Source of the DNA: Nageia nagi
Taxonomy: Eukaryota; Pinophyta
DNA: 64,000 nucleotides
Direction of reading: 5' to 3'
Assembly (NCBI GenBank): GCA_050084985.1
Contig: JBITNC010000001.1
Coordinates: 124,310,001 to 124,374,000, forward strand
Shown: one piece after another, positions 10,761-21,601 of the stretch
How the letters are laid out: each line of letters starts with the position of its first letter
Position numbering within the stretch: the stretch's first letter is position 1
The notes under the pieces: generated by a model
The model's input: only the letters and a program-made list of their open reading frames with translations
What the model was told of the DNA's origin: nothing
Databases searched by the model: none
Translations under genes and position numbers: made by a program

Positions 10761-11570
10761 GGTACATTTGAGAATCAAGCCTAGAAATGGCTCATCACAT
10801 TATCCTCCTTCCACCTTTTCTCAACTAAATTAAGAAAGGAGGGATGGGAGAGCCATATATATTTGAATCTAAATGGAGAATAAAGTCTCTTAGCAATTAG
10901 GTCAATAGACAAAGAAATGGTCCAAAGGTATGACCTAGAAAAAGAAAGGACCTTTGATTTGATTAAAATACCCTACTATACCCAATGAAAAGAGAGGAGG
11001 AACCTATCAAGTTTCTCTAATATTTTATCATCGGTAGATTGAAAATTAGACCAAGTAAATATACCTTGAATACAAAAAGATTCTTTAAGTAAACTATCAT
11101 TAATGAACTCAATGAAGTCATCTAAGCAGAGCATCTAAGTTAAGCAGGACACCTTGCTTTTCCTTCAAGTTCCTTATAACATTTAAATCTCATCCAATGA
11201 TACATGTAATGTCACTGTAAGTAGATAACTAACTAGAAAGATGGCACCAATATTCATTTTTCTTCTCTAAAGTTTTAGGATCAAAAATATTTGCTAAATA
11301 AAAAACTAGGCTATTAGAATGATATTTTGCTTACATTGCCATCCATGAATCATTGGATATTGAATCTAAGTATTCCAACTTGGATTCATTCCAAGGGATA
11401 GAAATACCTCTTGATTTCCCATTTGAATTCTTAGTTGTATAGGATATATTAAACTAAAATGTTTTCCTATGTCTATCATCATTAGAATATGGCATCTTTT
11501 TTTTTTTGAATGAGAATAACTTTAGGTTTGGCTACATGCACCATTTCCTTAATTTTATTAATTTTAGGGG
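10761..11570 (-). pseudogene. LINE ORF2 fragment: APE-type endonuclease (broken)
   Basis: Read leftward, the frame shows GKSRGISIPWN and then YWCHLSS. Next comes the strand IIG-DLNVIRNLKEKQG, which corresponds to the IIGGDFN motif of LINE endonucleases. FTWSNFQSTDDKILEKLDRF and SPFRFKYIWLSHPSFLNLV follow, both standard in plant L1-type ORF2. This enzyme nicks target DNA to start reverse transcription. The upstream words KPKVILIQ match the endonuclease N-terminus. Stops break the frame. The RT domain that should follow is not found before the Gypsy-1 LTR, so this copy lacks its 3' half here. Confidence 0.75.
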
Positions 11571-11649
11571 GATCATGTAAAACTTGTATATTACATGAGG
11601 TGATCAACATAGGGAAATCTTATATTTTTCATTTGCCAAGAGGTCATCT

Positions 11650-12830
11650 ATCCATGATTGACTCCCATCCTCAATGATATTAAGAGATGCTTTCATAAGC
11701 TTTTGTTCACTTATTTTATGAATAGGACCCTTTTTCTTGGGAGTACCTATATTGATAATTTTTAGCATATTTGAGGACTATGTAATGGGCGAGCCTTATA
11801 AGGCATTTATCTAAAGGGGGGATTTACTATCATTAGTACCTAGAGAGGTATCTAAGGGTTGGATTAATATCGCTATGGGGCTATTCAATGTTTGATTCTA
11901 GATGTTTAAGGGGAAGATCCTACTAATAAGATGACTCTAAGAGAGGGGTATTTGTTTGATGGTATAGATATGAGGGTATGGTAATAAAATATGGGATACT
12001 TAGCTCTAGAGTGTTGGCTACATCAAAGATAGTGGTAAAATGATTATTAAATTTGTGGAGTTGCTCTTCATCATTTATATCCATATTTTGAAGGGATTTA
12101 AACAAATTAGAGTCTATATTAGGATGGTTAGGTTTGAGGTGCTTACTAGGCTAGGTTATATGCTTAGGAACCTAAAATCCATCTTCCATGGTTATAATAA
12201 GTTGGGGATAAACTTGAGTATGAGGATAAGATGTGGCATGGTGTTCATAATCACAACAAGCTTGAAATAAGAATGGAACATGTTCATAGTTTACTTTCTA
12301 CATGCATGTTAGACCCTCATCTGAGAGCTCAATTTGAACCATTCTTAGAAGTGGGAATTTGAAGTTAACCTAGATACAAATATAGGCATACAATGCATTT
12401 TTAAATTCACAAGTTTTATGTAAAGGCCCCATATACATCCTAAGTGCATTACCAATCTCTTCAAAAATATCATCATTCCAATGTTCTAAAGATAAATTTG
12501 GCATTATGATCCAAATAGGACTTGGGAAGGATTTTCTCATTTAGTGTGATACTTCTTTGTAAAGGTTTTATAAATATCCCTACATTACCATAAAACCATG
12601 TACCTTATACAAATACAAAATCTTTCTCTAAATCCATGATGAACAAGGAAATGAAATACACATTTGAGAGATGGGTAATACTGATTTCCCCCTTGTATCC
12701 TCACTAATCTTCTAGAAGTGGTGAACCCAATTTTTAAAAGCATTCTTAGATATTCTAATTCTAATAAATTTACAAATTAGGGCTCAAGATTTAAGAATTA
12801 CAATACCACTATGAACCCTAACACTTATGA
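11650..12830 (-). pseudogene. LINE ORF1-like protein with DUF4283-type domain (broken)
   Basis: Read leftward, a frame includes MPNLSLEHWNDDIFEEIGNAL, the plant LINE/DUF4283 theme of LP-x-LPLE-x-W followed by IGNALG. YAYICIQVNFKFP and a V-x-YEHVPFLFQACCDYEHHA stretch follow, which lines up with the zinc knuckle after DUF4283 but has lost cysteines. The product would be the nucleic-acid-binding partner of ORF2. It lies directly upstream of the endonuclease fragment on the same strand, as in plant L1 elements. Stops and a frameshift near 12560 disable it. Confidence 0.65.
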
Positions 12831-13046
12831 GGGTCTTGCTTGAAAGTAACCATGCTCATTTTTATGAGGGTCTTGCTTAATCCAATGGATATAATGAAAG
12901 GGAACATAATTCATGTGACCAGGATTGGTTTTGGCTTGTATAAAGCATAAATATTCTTTGAATAAAGGTTTTAGAGGGGGGTGGAAGGGACCCTTGATCT
13001 TGATGCCATATCGTGGGTCACTTCCTACAAAAACAAATTGGTACAT
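12825..13046 (-). pseudogene. Short open frame upstream of LINE ORF1, unrecognised
   Basis: This 73-codon open frame (starting MYQFVFVGSDPRYG) lies directly upstream of the LINE ORF1 remnant. It is rich in aromatic residues and Pro and has no motif that I recognise. It may be the decayed 5' part of the same element or a chance frame. No function is claimed. Confidence 0.25.
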
Positions 13047-14046
13047 TAGTAAATTGTTTCCCTAGTTGCAAAGCAAACACTTTTTACTAAAAAATTTATA
13101 ACAAAATATTTATTAAGAAACCTAATAATCAAACTATATTGAATATGGTTATTTATCCTATTTACCACAAGTGTATCAAACAAATTGAGATATAGGTGCA
13201 TTTTATTCTAACCATATATCACTACAAAATATTTGATTAAAGTACATTTCCATGAAATAGCAAATTGTAGATGTATTATCTAAATCTCTTGACTATGGAA
13301 TATTTAAATACTCTTGAGCTTTCTCTCTTGTTCTTTGAATACCTAATTTATTATAGAGGGAATGTTAAAAATAATACATTAGTTAAATAACAGATACATT
13401 AGCTACCTATAGAATACTAATAAATATAATAGTTTATTAATGTTAATTAATTAATTTAATATTAATGTTTTAGCCTATAATAGTTTCTATATTATAATGT
13501 ACCTCCCAAACACTTTTGTACTTAAGACATATTTTTATTAATGCATATCACTCTTGGCTTTATCACTTTAAATACAAACTATAGTGGACTATACTAGATG
13601 ATCAACATGCACATCCTTGGAAATAATATACATTCTTAGATATATAATTTTTGAAATCATCCTTTCAAATCATAACTCCTCTTAATGAGGATGCTTTTAG
13701 TCCCAAAAAATCATTTTTTGAATAAGATATGATAATAACTTTTATACCTTTATTTTATCATGCCATTTGACCTACTTAAGTAACTATCCTTTAAACCTAA
13801 CTAACCAAATTTCTTATTATCCTCTCTTAGTATTTTAAACCTTCTTTTACAAAATATAGTCTTCCTTAATTGCATCCATTATGCTTGAATCTAATTCATT
13901 CATATATGGTAAAACTTATTCCACTTCTTATTTTTTAGTAATTATGGATGGTTTAAAATTAAGTTTTCACATTTATAACTAAATAAATATGCATATGGTT
14001 AGGTAAATTGAACTTTAAATCATTCTTGTTGTGTGTGGAGCATGAT
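13047..14046. other. No recognised feature
   Basis: About 1 kb of AT-rich sequence. There is a TTAATTAATTAA-like cluster near 13440-13460, but no coding, repeat boundary or terminal motif that I can support. The last bases, GTGGAGCATGAT, may be the 3' internal end of the element that owned the LTR at 14047. Confidence 0.4.
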
Positions 14047-14540
14047 TGTTCAGAATTCTTTGTTTCAACTAGATGTATACCCCAGGAAGTTTGTACACCC
14101 CTCCACGTAGGGGGGTTGCAGGGGGGCTTGTCCCCCCTGCGGGGGTTCGGGGGGGGAATGTCCCCCCTGGTTGGGGGGTTCGGGGGCTAGCTAAAAATAG
14201 ATGTAAAATCATCTTATAAAAGTATAGTAATTTCTAGTCAATTTGGGTCGTTCATTAGGTGAATGATCTGATGATATTGTAGTAGATGTGCATTGGTGAG
14301 TAGAAATAGAGATGTGATACTATGAGAGAAAATAGAGGATATTACAACAGATCTACTGTAGGTTGTATCTCTTCATTTTGTTGGATAATAGAAAGGAAGG
14401 ATTGGTTGTTTGGGGTGGACGTAGCCCAAACTGGGTGAACCATGTATATCTATGTCTCTCTTGTTTATGCATTTTCTACGTTTATATTTTCTACAATATT
14501 TTATGTGTTTCATTACTCCATAATATATAATTTTCTAACA
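14047..14540 (+). repeat. Solo or orphan LTR, copia type, with G-rich core
   Basis: This segment begins TGTTCAG and ends TTCTAACA. It carries GTAGCCCAAACTGGGTGAAC at 14421-14440, the same motif in the same relative place as in the Copia-1 LTRs, followed by CATGTATATC and a TCTCTCTTG run. These are LTR traits. I see no internal region on the right: the flank at 14541 is gypsy integrase on the minus strand. I see no clear 5-bp duplication (ATGAT versus ATTCT). It is either a solo LTR or the 3' LTR of a decayed element to its left. Confidence 0.65.
14110..14186 (+). repeat. G-run and C-run array inside the orphan LTR
   Basis: Six runs of five to eight G (from 14110, 14121, 14141, 14149, 14173 and 14182) alternate with two runs of six C (14132-14137 and 14162-14167). 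The spacing suggests a unit of about 31 bp repeated two and a half times. The G and C runs can pair as hairpins, and the G runs alone could form a quadruplex. Confidence 0.85.
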
Positions 14541-14700
14541 ATTCTCACTTATTCAATGATTTAAACTAGTCAATAACTAAGAGATTTCAAATTCTCTTTT
14601 ACTCCTTGCAACTTTTCCTTTATTGGATACTAATACACTTTATCTCCCACATGGAGTTTATGATCAACTCTATGTTGGTCATATTTTAGGTTCCCATTAA
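14541..14700 (-). pseudogene. Ty3/gypsy integrase C-terminal scrap
   Basis: On the minus strand this segment matches positions 26-190, the Gypsy-1 integrase tail. Shared words on the top strand are ATTCTCACTTA, CTCCTTGCAAC, and a stretch with CCCACATG.A.TTTATG.TCAACTCTAT. It is a short piece of another copy of the family, broken by the LTR at 14540. Its continuation beyond about 14700 is not recognisable. Confidence 0.6.
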
Positions 14701-15117
14701 AATCACCCTAAAAATATTTCTTCTAGAGCATGGAATAATAACAAAAATATTTTCAAAGATATGAAATCTTACTCAAACTTGTATTATTGTCCTCTTAACC
14801 AATACTCTTAGACATAATTGAAGCAAAGAGTACTTAGTACCTTATTTATGATCTTACAATACAATTTAAATTTTGTATTTAGCAACAATATTTACTTTAA
14901 GAGATAACTAATTTTCAAACTTTTGTTATATACCTAGTTGATAATTTTTTTATTAATTATGAGAGGCATTATTACCACATTGCAATATTGTATTATTTTC
15001 ATTATTTCATATCTATTCTTATGCATTGGAAGGATTTGTTGCATGATTACACTTAAGGTAATATCACACTTGTTTATTTTCTATTAAGATATATCTTATT
15101 TGTAACAATAGTATGCA
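14701..15117. other. No recognised feature
   Basis: AT-rich sequence between the integrase scrap and the 5' LTR of Gypsy-2. No coding or repeat motif is seen. Confidence 0.4.
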
Positions 15118-15829
15118 TGATTCGAATTAGATCATGTTAGGTTGATCTCTATAGGAGCAGTACTCATCCTAGAGGTATATATGCTTGGATATTAATTGAA
15201 GGATATAATTTGGAGGTGATTGGTGACAAAAACCATGTTATTAACAACCTAATTCTACTATTTTTAAGTTATTACTAGCCTACATTTTGATGAGTTGATA
15301 ATGGAAGTTGAGGGGGCATCAATGGTTAGGATAGTTGAGCAATTTAGGATCATCAACTAGCATATTGGAGATATGTTTAGGCCTACTTAAAGGCATGCTA
15401 CTATCTTGATTCATAATATTAAATTAGAGAGTTTTGGGATTATAAATATTTTAAGGAAGAGTAAGATTCATTCCATAATTTTTGTTATTTTGAAGTTGTT
15501 CATCTTGTTGTAGGAGATTGTAGTAGTATTGTAGGAGATGGTATTGCTATTATTTTGATGGTATTTCTCTATATGCATATAATATTGTAATTTCCATAGA
15601 TAATGAGAATATAAGGCTACAATTACATGCTATATTAGTCCACATTGGGTGAACCAGGGTAAATAATTATGTTAATATTGCTATTTGTAATTTAAATTAT
15701 TAATTTTTAGTTTTACATTATGTAATTTCAAATTTATATGCAATTTGATAGATCTTATAATGGTGAATATTTTTTCATTTGAATATATAAGTGAGGATCC
15801 AACTATGCTATAAGAATCTATTGATTATA
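15118..15829 (+). repeat. Gypsy-2 5' LTR
   Basis: About 712 bp. It begins TGATTCGAATTAGATCAT and ends near GATTATA, and pairs with 20881-21601. The motif CACATTGGGTGAACC lies at 15641-15655. The first 19 bases form an imperfect palindrome around AATT. Confidence 0.85.
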
Positions 15830-15836
15830 TGTCACA

Positions 15837-15850
15837 TGGTATCAAAGCTT
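15837..15850 (+). promoter_or_regulatory. Gypsy-2 primer binding site
   Basis: TGGTATCAAAGCTT lies seven bases inside the LTR end and matches the primer site of Copia-1 base for base. It resembles the initiator methionine tRNA complement with one change. Confidence 0.75.
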
Positions 15851-16061
15851 GTGTGCACAAAATTAAGGACTAAAATTTTGGGAATTTCAGGCTACCAACA
15901 GCATGCTCTTTTATGTTTGAGAGGAGATATCAAAGATTAAAAGTTATTTTGGAGGATCCTAAGATTGGTTGAAGGTTTAGAGTGATTGAAATGGATGATT
16001 TTAAGGAGAAATAGTTTGTTTTTCATACCATGTCAGATGTCAATTTTGAAAGGTAATTTTT

Positions 16062-16985
16062 AACAATGGAAAATCACTTAGATCATTTGGCTATGTTATT
16101 GGATACTAAAGTAAATGTAAATATAAATTAGAGGAAATGAAATAAAATTGAAGGACTTGATTCATCATCTTCATCAAATTGAGTTCCATTCAAGGGGGAG
16201 GCTAAAGTGGACATTCCTACTTTTGGTGGAGAGGTTGATATGGATAAGTTGAATAATTGGTTGAAATAATTTGAGGTTTATTTTCAAATTCATGGTATTG
16301 TAAATGATGTTGATACAATAACTTTTGCTAGATTAAATATGAGTGAACATTATTTAGTTTGGTGAGAAATCCATATAGAAACTCTTATTCATGAACACTT
16401 ATTGGAAGTATCTTCTTAGGTTGAATTTAAAAACTTGTTAAGAGATCAACTTTATCCATTGGGATAACATAATAAATAATTAAAGAAATGGTAATTCTTT
16501 AGGAAGCAAAGAGGAAAAATAGTTCAAAAATAAACTATAGAATTTAGGAAACAAGCTACTTTTCTTGGGGTTTCATTAAAATATCCTCAAACTTTATTGA
16601 AGTATATTGGAGGTTTACATAGTCATTTGCAAAAGACTGTCATGTTATTTAATCCTACTAATCTTGATCAAGTGTATGTGTATGTGTAATACTTAGAGGA
16701 GGAGGATAAAGTGATAAGACAATATTATGAATCCAAGAAGGCTTCTAATTCAAGGGGAGGAAAAGATAAAGGTAAATATCAAGATAAAGGAAAAGGTAAG
16801 AAAGAAACTTAGATGAATAATATTTCAAAGAAAGAAGGTGAATATAGGCATTATAGTCATTGTGATAAACATGGTTATGCTGATGATAAATATTAGAAAC
16901 TTCATCAAAAATTATGTACATATAATAAAAAGAATATAGATAAAACTAATGCTATGGTTCTCAAATTTGAGAATGTTGATGGAAG
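16062..16985 (+). pseudogene. Gypsy-2 gag (broken)
   Basis: The frame starts at an ATG at 16062 (MENHLDHLAML) and includes VDIPTFGGEVDMDKLNNWLK, LRDQLYPLG and a K/G-rich linker with GGKDKGKYQDKGKGKK. The zinc knuckle region near 16850-16910 reads YRHYSHCDKHGYADDKY, where most zinc-binding cysteines have become tyrosine, a G-to-A change (TGT to TAT). Gag would form the particle. At least eight in-frame stops show loss of function. Layout and words match the Gypsy-1 gag. Confidence 0.75.
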
Positions 16986-17079
16986 TTCTGATGTTGATGA
17001 GAAACTAAATTATTCATCCATTTAAAAGGTTGAAGCATATTAAGATATTGAATAATAAAGAATTCATTTATTCCATATC

Positions 17080-17395
17080 AAAATCCAAATTAATAAAATA
17101 AGAATGGATTGCATTGTTGATCTTAGTTCTCAAGAAAACTTGATTTCAGAATATATGGTAAGTAATTTGGGATTGCAAACTATCAACCATCCAAATCCAT
17201 ATCCTTTGGGTTAGATGCATTGCAATGCTGTTTTGCAAGTCACTAAACAATATAAGTTGAAATTTGCTATTTGTGTGAATTACATTGATGAATTTGTGGT
17301 TGATGTTTTTCCTTTAGATATTTTTGGTGTTATTCTCAATGATCCTTATATGTGGGACAAAGATGGTATTTACTATATAAGATTGAACAACTTAT
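17080..17395 (+). pseudogene. Gypsy-2 protease region (broken)
   Basis: The segment reads IRMDCIVDLSSQENLISEYM, where D-x-S-S sits in the place of the retropepsin D-S/T-G. FAICVNYIDEFVVDVFPLD and NDPYMWDKDGIYYI follow. It aligns with Gypsy-1 at about 7860-8370. The catalytic glycine is replaced and stops flank the segment, so it is inactive. Confidence 0.6.
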
Positions 17396-17739
17396 GATTA
17401 GTGAAAGATTGAAAGATATTTCTAGCTAATACACATAAAATCCTAAAAAAGCTACCTTTTTCATTTCAAGAGAAGTAAAATGCCTTGTAAATGCTTCTAA
17501 AAAATTTTTGTTGGTCATGGTGAAAATCAAAGCTTTTGGTGAGGTGAATCTCACATTGTTAGTAGCATGCAACACTAAATTGAGGCTATTAATAGTGTGT
17601 AAAAGGGAAGTATAGATGCAAAAATTGGTCTAGGAGTTTACTAAATTGTTTGAAAATCCATAGGAATTACCTCATATGCAAGATATATATGATGATATTT
17701 AGTTGTTACCTATTGCTTCATTTCCCAACATAGCTTTGT

Positions 17740-18960
17740 AGCAACAATCCATTTTAGAGCAAGAGGAGATAAAGAGGTAGATTCAAGAGTTGATTGATCA
17801 AGGTGTGATCATGGCAAGTACATATCAATGTGAATCACATGTTATTTTGGTTTCCAATAAGGATCAAACTTGGAGAATGCATATTGTGTATATAGCACTT
17901 TATAAAATCACCATCAAAAATTATTATCCTTTATCTCTATAAATGATATTTTGGATCAATTAAAAGGGGAAAGATTATTCACTAAGTTGGACTTAAGAAG
18001 TGGATATCACCATGTTCAAATAAAGGAGGAGGATATTTGGAAGAATACTTTCAAGATAAGATAATGCCTATTTGAGTGGCTTATTTTTCCATTTGGTTTG
18101 TGCAATGCACCAGCCATATTTATGAAGGTGATGAATGATGTGCTTCATCCATTTATTAATTCTTTTATTGTTTTATACTTGGATGATATTATTATTTATA
18201 TTTATAGTTGGTAATAACATGTTATACATCTTAAGATAAGTGTTTCAAGATTTACATAGGGACAAGTTGTTGTTGAAAATGTCTAAATGTGAGTTTGGCA
18301 AAGAGTCTTTTGTATATTTGGGCCATGTTATTGGTTAAGGATAACGTAAGATAGATCCTAGTAAAGTAAGTGCTATAGTGGATTGGCCAAAGCCAACTAA
18401 TGTAACTAAAGTGAGGAATTTCTTAGGTGTTTTCCAATATGTGAGAAAGTTTATTATTGATTTTTCTAATATTCCTTCACCTTTGCATGATGTAACCAAC
18501 AAGAGGCAAGTATTCCAATGGGGAAAACAATAATAAACATCTTTTTATACCTTAAAGAAAATGATTAAGTGCACCCATGCTAACACTTCTTGATTCCTAG
18601 AAGCCATTTTAAGTGGATACTAATGCAAGTGAATATGCCATGGGAGCCATTTTATTACAAGGAGGTAAACCAATTTGTTATCATTCCAAAAACTTTAATT
18701 GGGTCATTTTGAATTATCATACCTATGATAAGGAAATGTATGCATTCATTCAAGTTATTAAAAATTTAAATCATTAGTTAATGGGGAAATAATTAATCAT
18801 TCATACTAATCATCGACCATTAAAATACTTACAAACTCAATCAAAATTGCAACAAACTAAACACTATAGATGGATGGAATTTTGGCAACAATTTCATCTT
18901 GTGATCAAATATAAGAAAGCAACATAGAATAAGGTTGTTGATATGCTTTCTATACCACAT
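17740..18960 (+). pseudogene. Gypsy-2 reverse transcriptase and RNase H (broken)
   Basis: RT begins near 17755 with EQEEIK and continues with IQELIDQGVIMAS, DQTWRMHIVYIAL and [13 protein letters not shown]. The active-site region [12 protein letters not shown] is at about 18178. KCEFGKESFVYLGHVIG and VFQWGKQ follow, and then RNase H at about 18590-18960 with words such as IHTNHRPLKYLQTQSK. Several frameshifts are needed to read this through, and many stops interrupt it. The D of the RNase H IHTDH motif has become N here. It is the same family as Gypsy-1 but more worn. Confidence 0.75.
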
Positions 18961-19019
18961 GTACCTACAAATTCCACACTGCTAGAAACATGCAACACTA
19001 ATTTTAGGCTACTAAAAGT

Positions 19020-20650
19020 AAGCAAATAGGGGCTAGTGATTTCCCTCACAATGTTGAAATCTTATCCTTTACTTTTTGAATCATTTTTAGAGGAATATGT
19101 GTAGCATCTTGACTTTTAAGAGTTATATAAGTAGTTATGTTCATCTAGGTCCATGTATGAGGTATTATATGATTTTTATTTGCAAAATGAACTTCTTTAC
19201 AATTTTTATGCATTATGTGTACCTTCTTAATCAGAAGGTTGTGTGTTCGATCTAAGTTGGGTTCACCAAAATGTAGACCCAAAAAAATGCAATTAATTGT
19301 TTAAGGAGATTAATTAATGAATTATTGGTGTACTTTATTTTATTTATATATATTAGAAATATGATAATCATATTTAGTTAGCATACATGTTCATTTTATC
19401 TCGATTGCATATTCAATCAATCAATAACATCATACATAAAAACCAAACATCATTCATACATTAATACACCATTAATGGCCTAATCAAGGTACATCATTGA
19501 GGCTATAATATGAATTATTTAATAAATAATAATTCACTTTTAGGTGTCTATATAAAGTATTGGATTGATTAGAGAAGCATATACTTCAAATATTATGAGA
19601 CATTTTGGGGTCGAAAAGACATTGTACAATTTGTAAAGGTATGTATATTGGTTAAAGATGCAAGATCAAGTTGCCAAGCATATAAGGGGGTATTATTTTT
19701 ATTGCACTAGTAAGCCAAGTAACAAGAAATTAGGTTTGTATCATTCAGTACCAGTACCAACTCATCCTTTGGAGTGTATTTCCATAGATTTTGTGAAAGG
19801 ATTTCCTATGACCTAGAAGGGTCATGATAATTTGTTTATTTTTATGGATATATTTAGCAAGATATGTGTTTTGATTCCATGTAAGAATACAATAATGATA
19901 CAATATGCTACAAATTTATTCTTTTCACATGTTTGGGGTAATTTTGAATTGCCTACTTCTCTTGTTTCAAAGAGAGATAGTATATTCTTGGGAAAATTTT
20001 GGACATATTTACACTAAAATATGGACCCAAGGTTGAAGAGGAGTATTGCCTTTCATCCTCAAATGGATGGATAAACCAAGGTGGTAAATAAGATAATGGT
20101 TAAACTCTTGAGGGGTTATTTTTGAAAGCATCCTAAGTCTTGGGATGAATATATTGAATATATCCAACATCCATACAATAGAACAATTCATTCTTCCATT
20201 AATAAGAGTCCTTTTGAGACTTATTTTGGTTATTTACCACTTTCATCTTTTGATTGTGTGTTTGGATAGCAAAAGGATGAAGGATATTCACTTATGAAAT
20301 AGGAAAAGCAAGCTAAAAGGTTTGTTGGAAAGATTAGGCAAATTCATTTGAAATACCAAGAGAAACTTAAAACAAGCCAAGCCAAGTACAATATGAGATA
20401 TGAAAAACATATAAATAACCATAAGTTTCATGTGGAAGATCATATTTGGTTGCATCTTAGTTGCAAGGATTAGCTAAGAAGTTGAAACCTATAAGGTACG
20501 CACCATTTGAGATTATAGAGCAAGTAAGTGAGAATGCTTTTAGATTGAATCTATTAAAATAAATGAACATCTAATTAGTTGTGAATGTGGAACATTTAAA
20601 ATTATATGAGCCATCTATGTTTACTAAAGATGAAGTAGGTTCAAATCAAA
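19020..20650 (+). pseudogene. Gypsy-2 integrase, interrupted by an inserted segment (broken)
   Basis: The N-terminal linker runs from about 19020 to 19230. The zinc module resumes at 19556 with GLIREAYTSNIMRHFGVEKTL. The catalytic core includes PLECISIDFVKGFP, DIFSKICVLIPCKNT and IAFHPQMDG. The C-terminal part includes KSPFETYFGYLPLSSFDCVF and HFHVED-like KFHVEDHIWLHLS. The enzyme would insert cDNA. A segment of about 320 bp at 19231-19555, absent from the Gypsy-1 homologue, splits the zinc module, and many stops follow. Confidence 0.75.
19231..19555. mobile_element. Unclassified insertion within Gypsy-2 integrase
   Basis: The Gypsy-1 integrase reads continuously through this point, whereas Gypsy-2 carries about 320 extra AT-rich bases between VPS and IGLIREA. 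The left part contains GTGTTCGATC and GGGTTCACCA. The right end is CACTTTTAGGTGTCTATATAAAG. I see no clear terminal inverted repeats or target duplication, so its class is unknown. It may be a short non-autonomous element. Confidence 0.45.
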
Positions 20651-20688
20651 GTTTCCATCTCTTGATGACTTAGCTTCTAATACTATGG

Positions 20689-20880
20689 ATGAACTCAAGG
20701 AGGACTCTATATTACACAAGAAGGTTTGTGCTACAAGAAGAGGTGAGACAAAGTGTGTGGTTGATTGGATTGAAGGGAAAGAAGTCTAATAAAGCCAAGT
20801 GTATGGACAAGTCTAGGGTTATGGAATTGTATCCTCATCTATGCTTTTGTGGGACCAAATACTTTCTCATTAGGCAATTG
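20689..20880 (+). other. Gypsy-2 3' internal region
   Basis: A short frame (starting MNSRRTLYYTRRFV) continues the C-terminal tail of the Gypsy-2 polyprotein in the space between integrase and the 3' LTR. The basic composition suits an integrase tail. A polypurine tract is not clear. Confidence 0.35.
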
Positions 20881-21601
20881 TGATCCAAATTAGATCATTT
20901 GAGGTTGATATTTGTAGGAGAAGTACTCATCCCAAAGGCATATGTGCTTAAAGATTGATTGAAGACTAAAATTTGTAGGTAATTGGTGATAAAAACCATG
21001 CCATTAATATCCTAATTCTATTATTTTTAGGCTATTAACAACCTACATTTTAATGAGTCAATAATGGAAGTTGAAGGGGTATCAATGATTTAGATAGTTA
21101 AGCGATTTAGGATCATCAACTAGAATCTTGGAGACATTTCTAGGCATATTTAAAGGCATGCTACTCTCTTGATTCATAATCTTAGCTTAGAGAGTTTTGG
21201 GTTTTTTAGGATTATAAAGATTTGAAGGAAGACCAAGAGTCATTCTAGAATTTTTATAGTTCTAAAGTTATTCTTCTTGCTGTAGGATATTGTAGTAGTG
21301 TTGTAGGGTATGGTATTACCATTATTTTGATGGTGTTTCTCTATATGCATGTAATATTATAATGTCTATAGATAATGACAAGAAAAGGCTTTGATGCCAT
21401 GTTGGATTAGCTCATATTGGATGAACTAGGGTAAATCATTTTGTTGATATTTTTGTGTGTGATTGAGATTATTAATTTTTAGTTTTACATTATGAAATTT
21501 TGAATTTATATAAAATCTGATGGGTCTCATAATGGTAAATATTTTTTTTTTCATTTCCATATGCAAGGATCCAAGTATGTTATAAGAATATAATGATTAT
21601 A
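20881..21601 (+). repeat. Gypsy-2 3' LTR
   Basis: About 721 bp. It begins TGATCCAAATTAGATCAT and ends near GATTATA, and aligns along its length with 15118-15829 with many substitutions and a few indels. The GGGTGAACC motif is worn to GGATGAACT near 21410-21420. Confidence 0.85.

Larger units (their letters stand above)
15118..21601 (+). mobile_element. Gypsy-2: decayed Ty3/gypsy LTR retrotransposon
   Basis: Two LTRs of about 712 and 721 bp flank, in order, a primer binding site, gag, protease, RT, RNase H and integrase. The LTR starts and protein words match Gypsy-1, but Gypsy-2 has many more stops and frameshifts and is therefore older or less constrained. The LTR copies differ by many substitutions and small indels. 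I cannot see a matching 5-bp duplication (ATGCA before, GATTA after). A segment of about 320 bp interrupts the integrase near 19231-19555. Confidence 0.85.

Noticed and set aside
14008-14190. 60-codon open frame rich in Gly, Pro and Leu
   Set aside because: It is a translation of the G-run array and the LTR head; no start context or homology supports a protein.
19219-19266. tRNA-like fold (CCTTC-TTAATCA-GAAGG followed by GTTCGATC and CACCA)
   Set aside because: The left half is explained by integrase homology, the T-stem does not pair, and no D-arm or acceptor stem is present.
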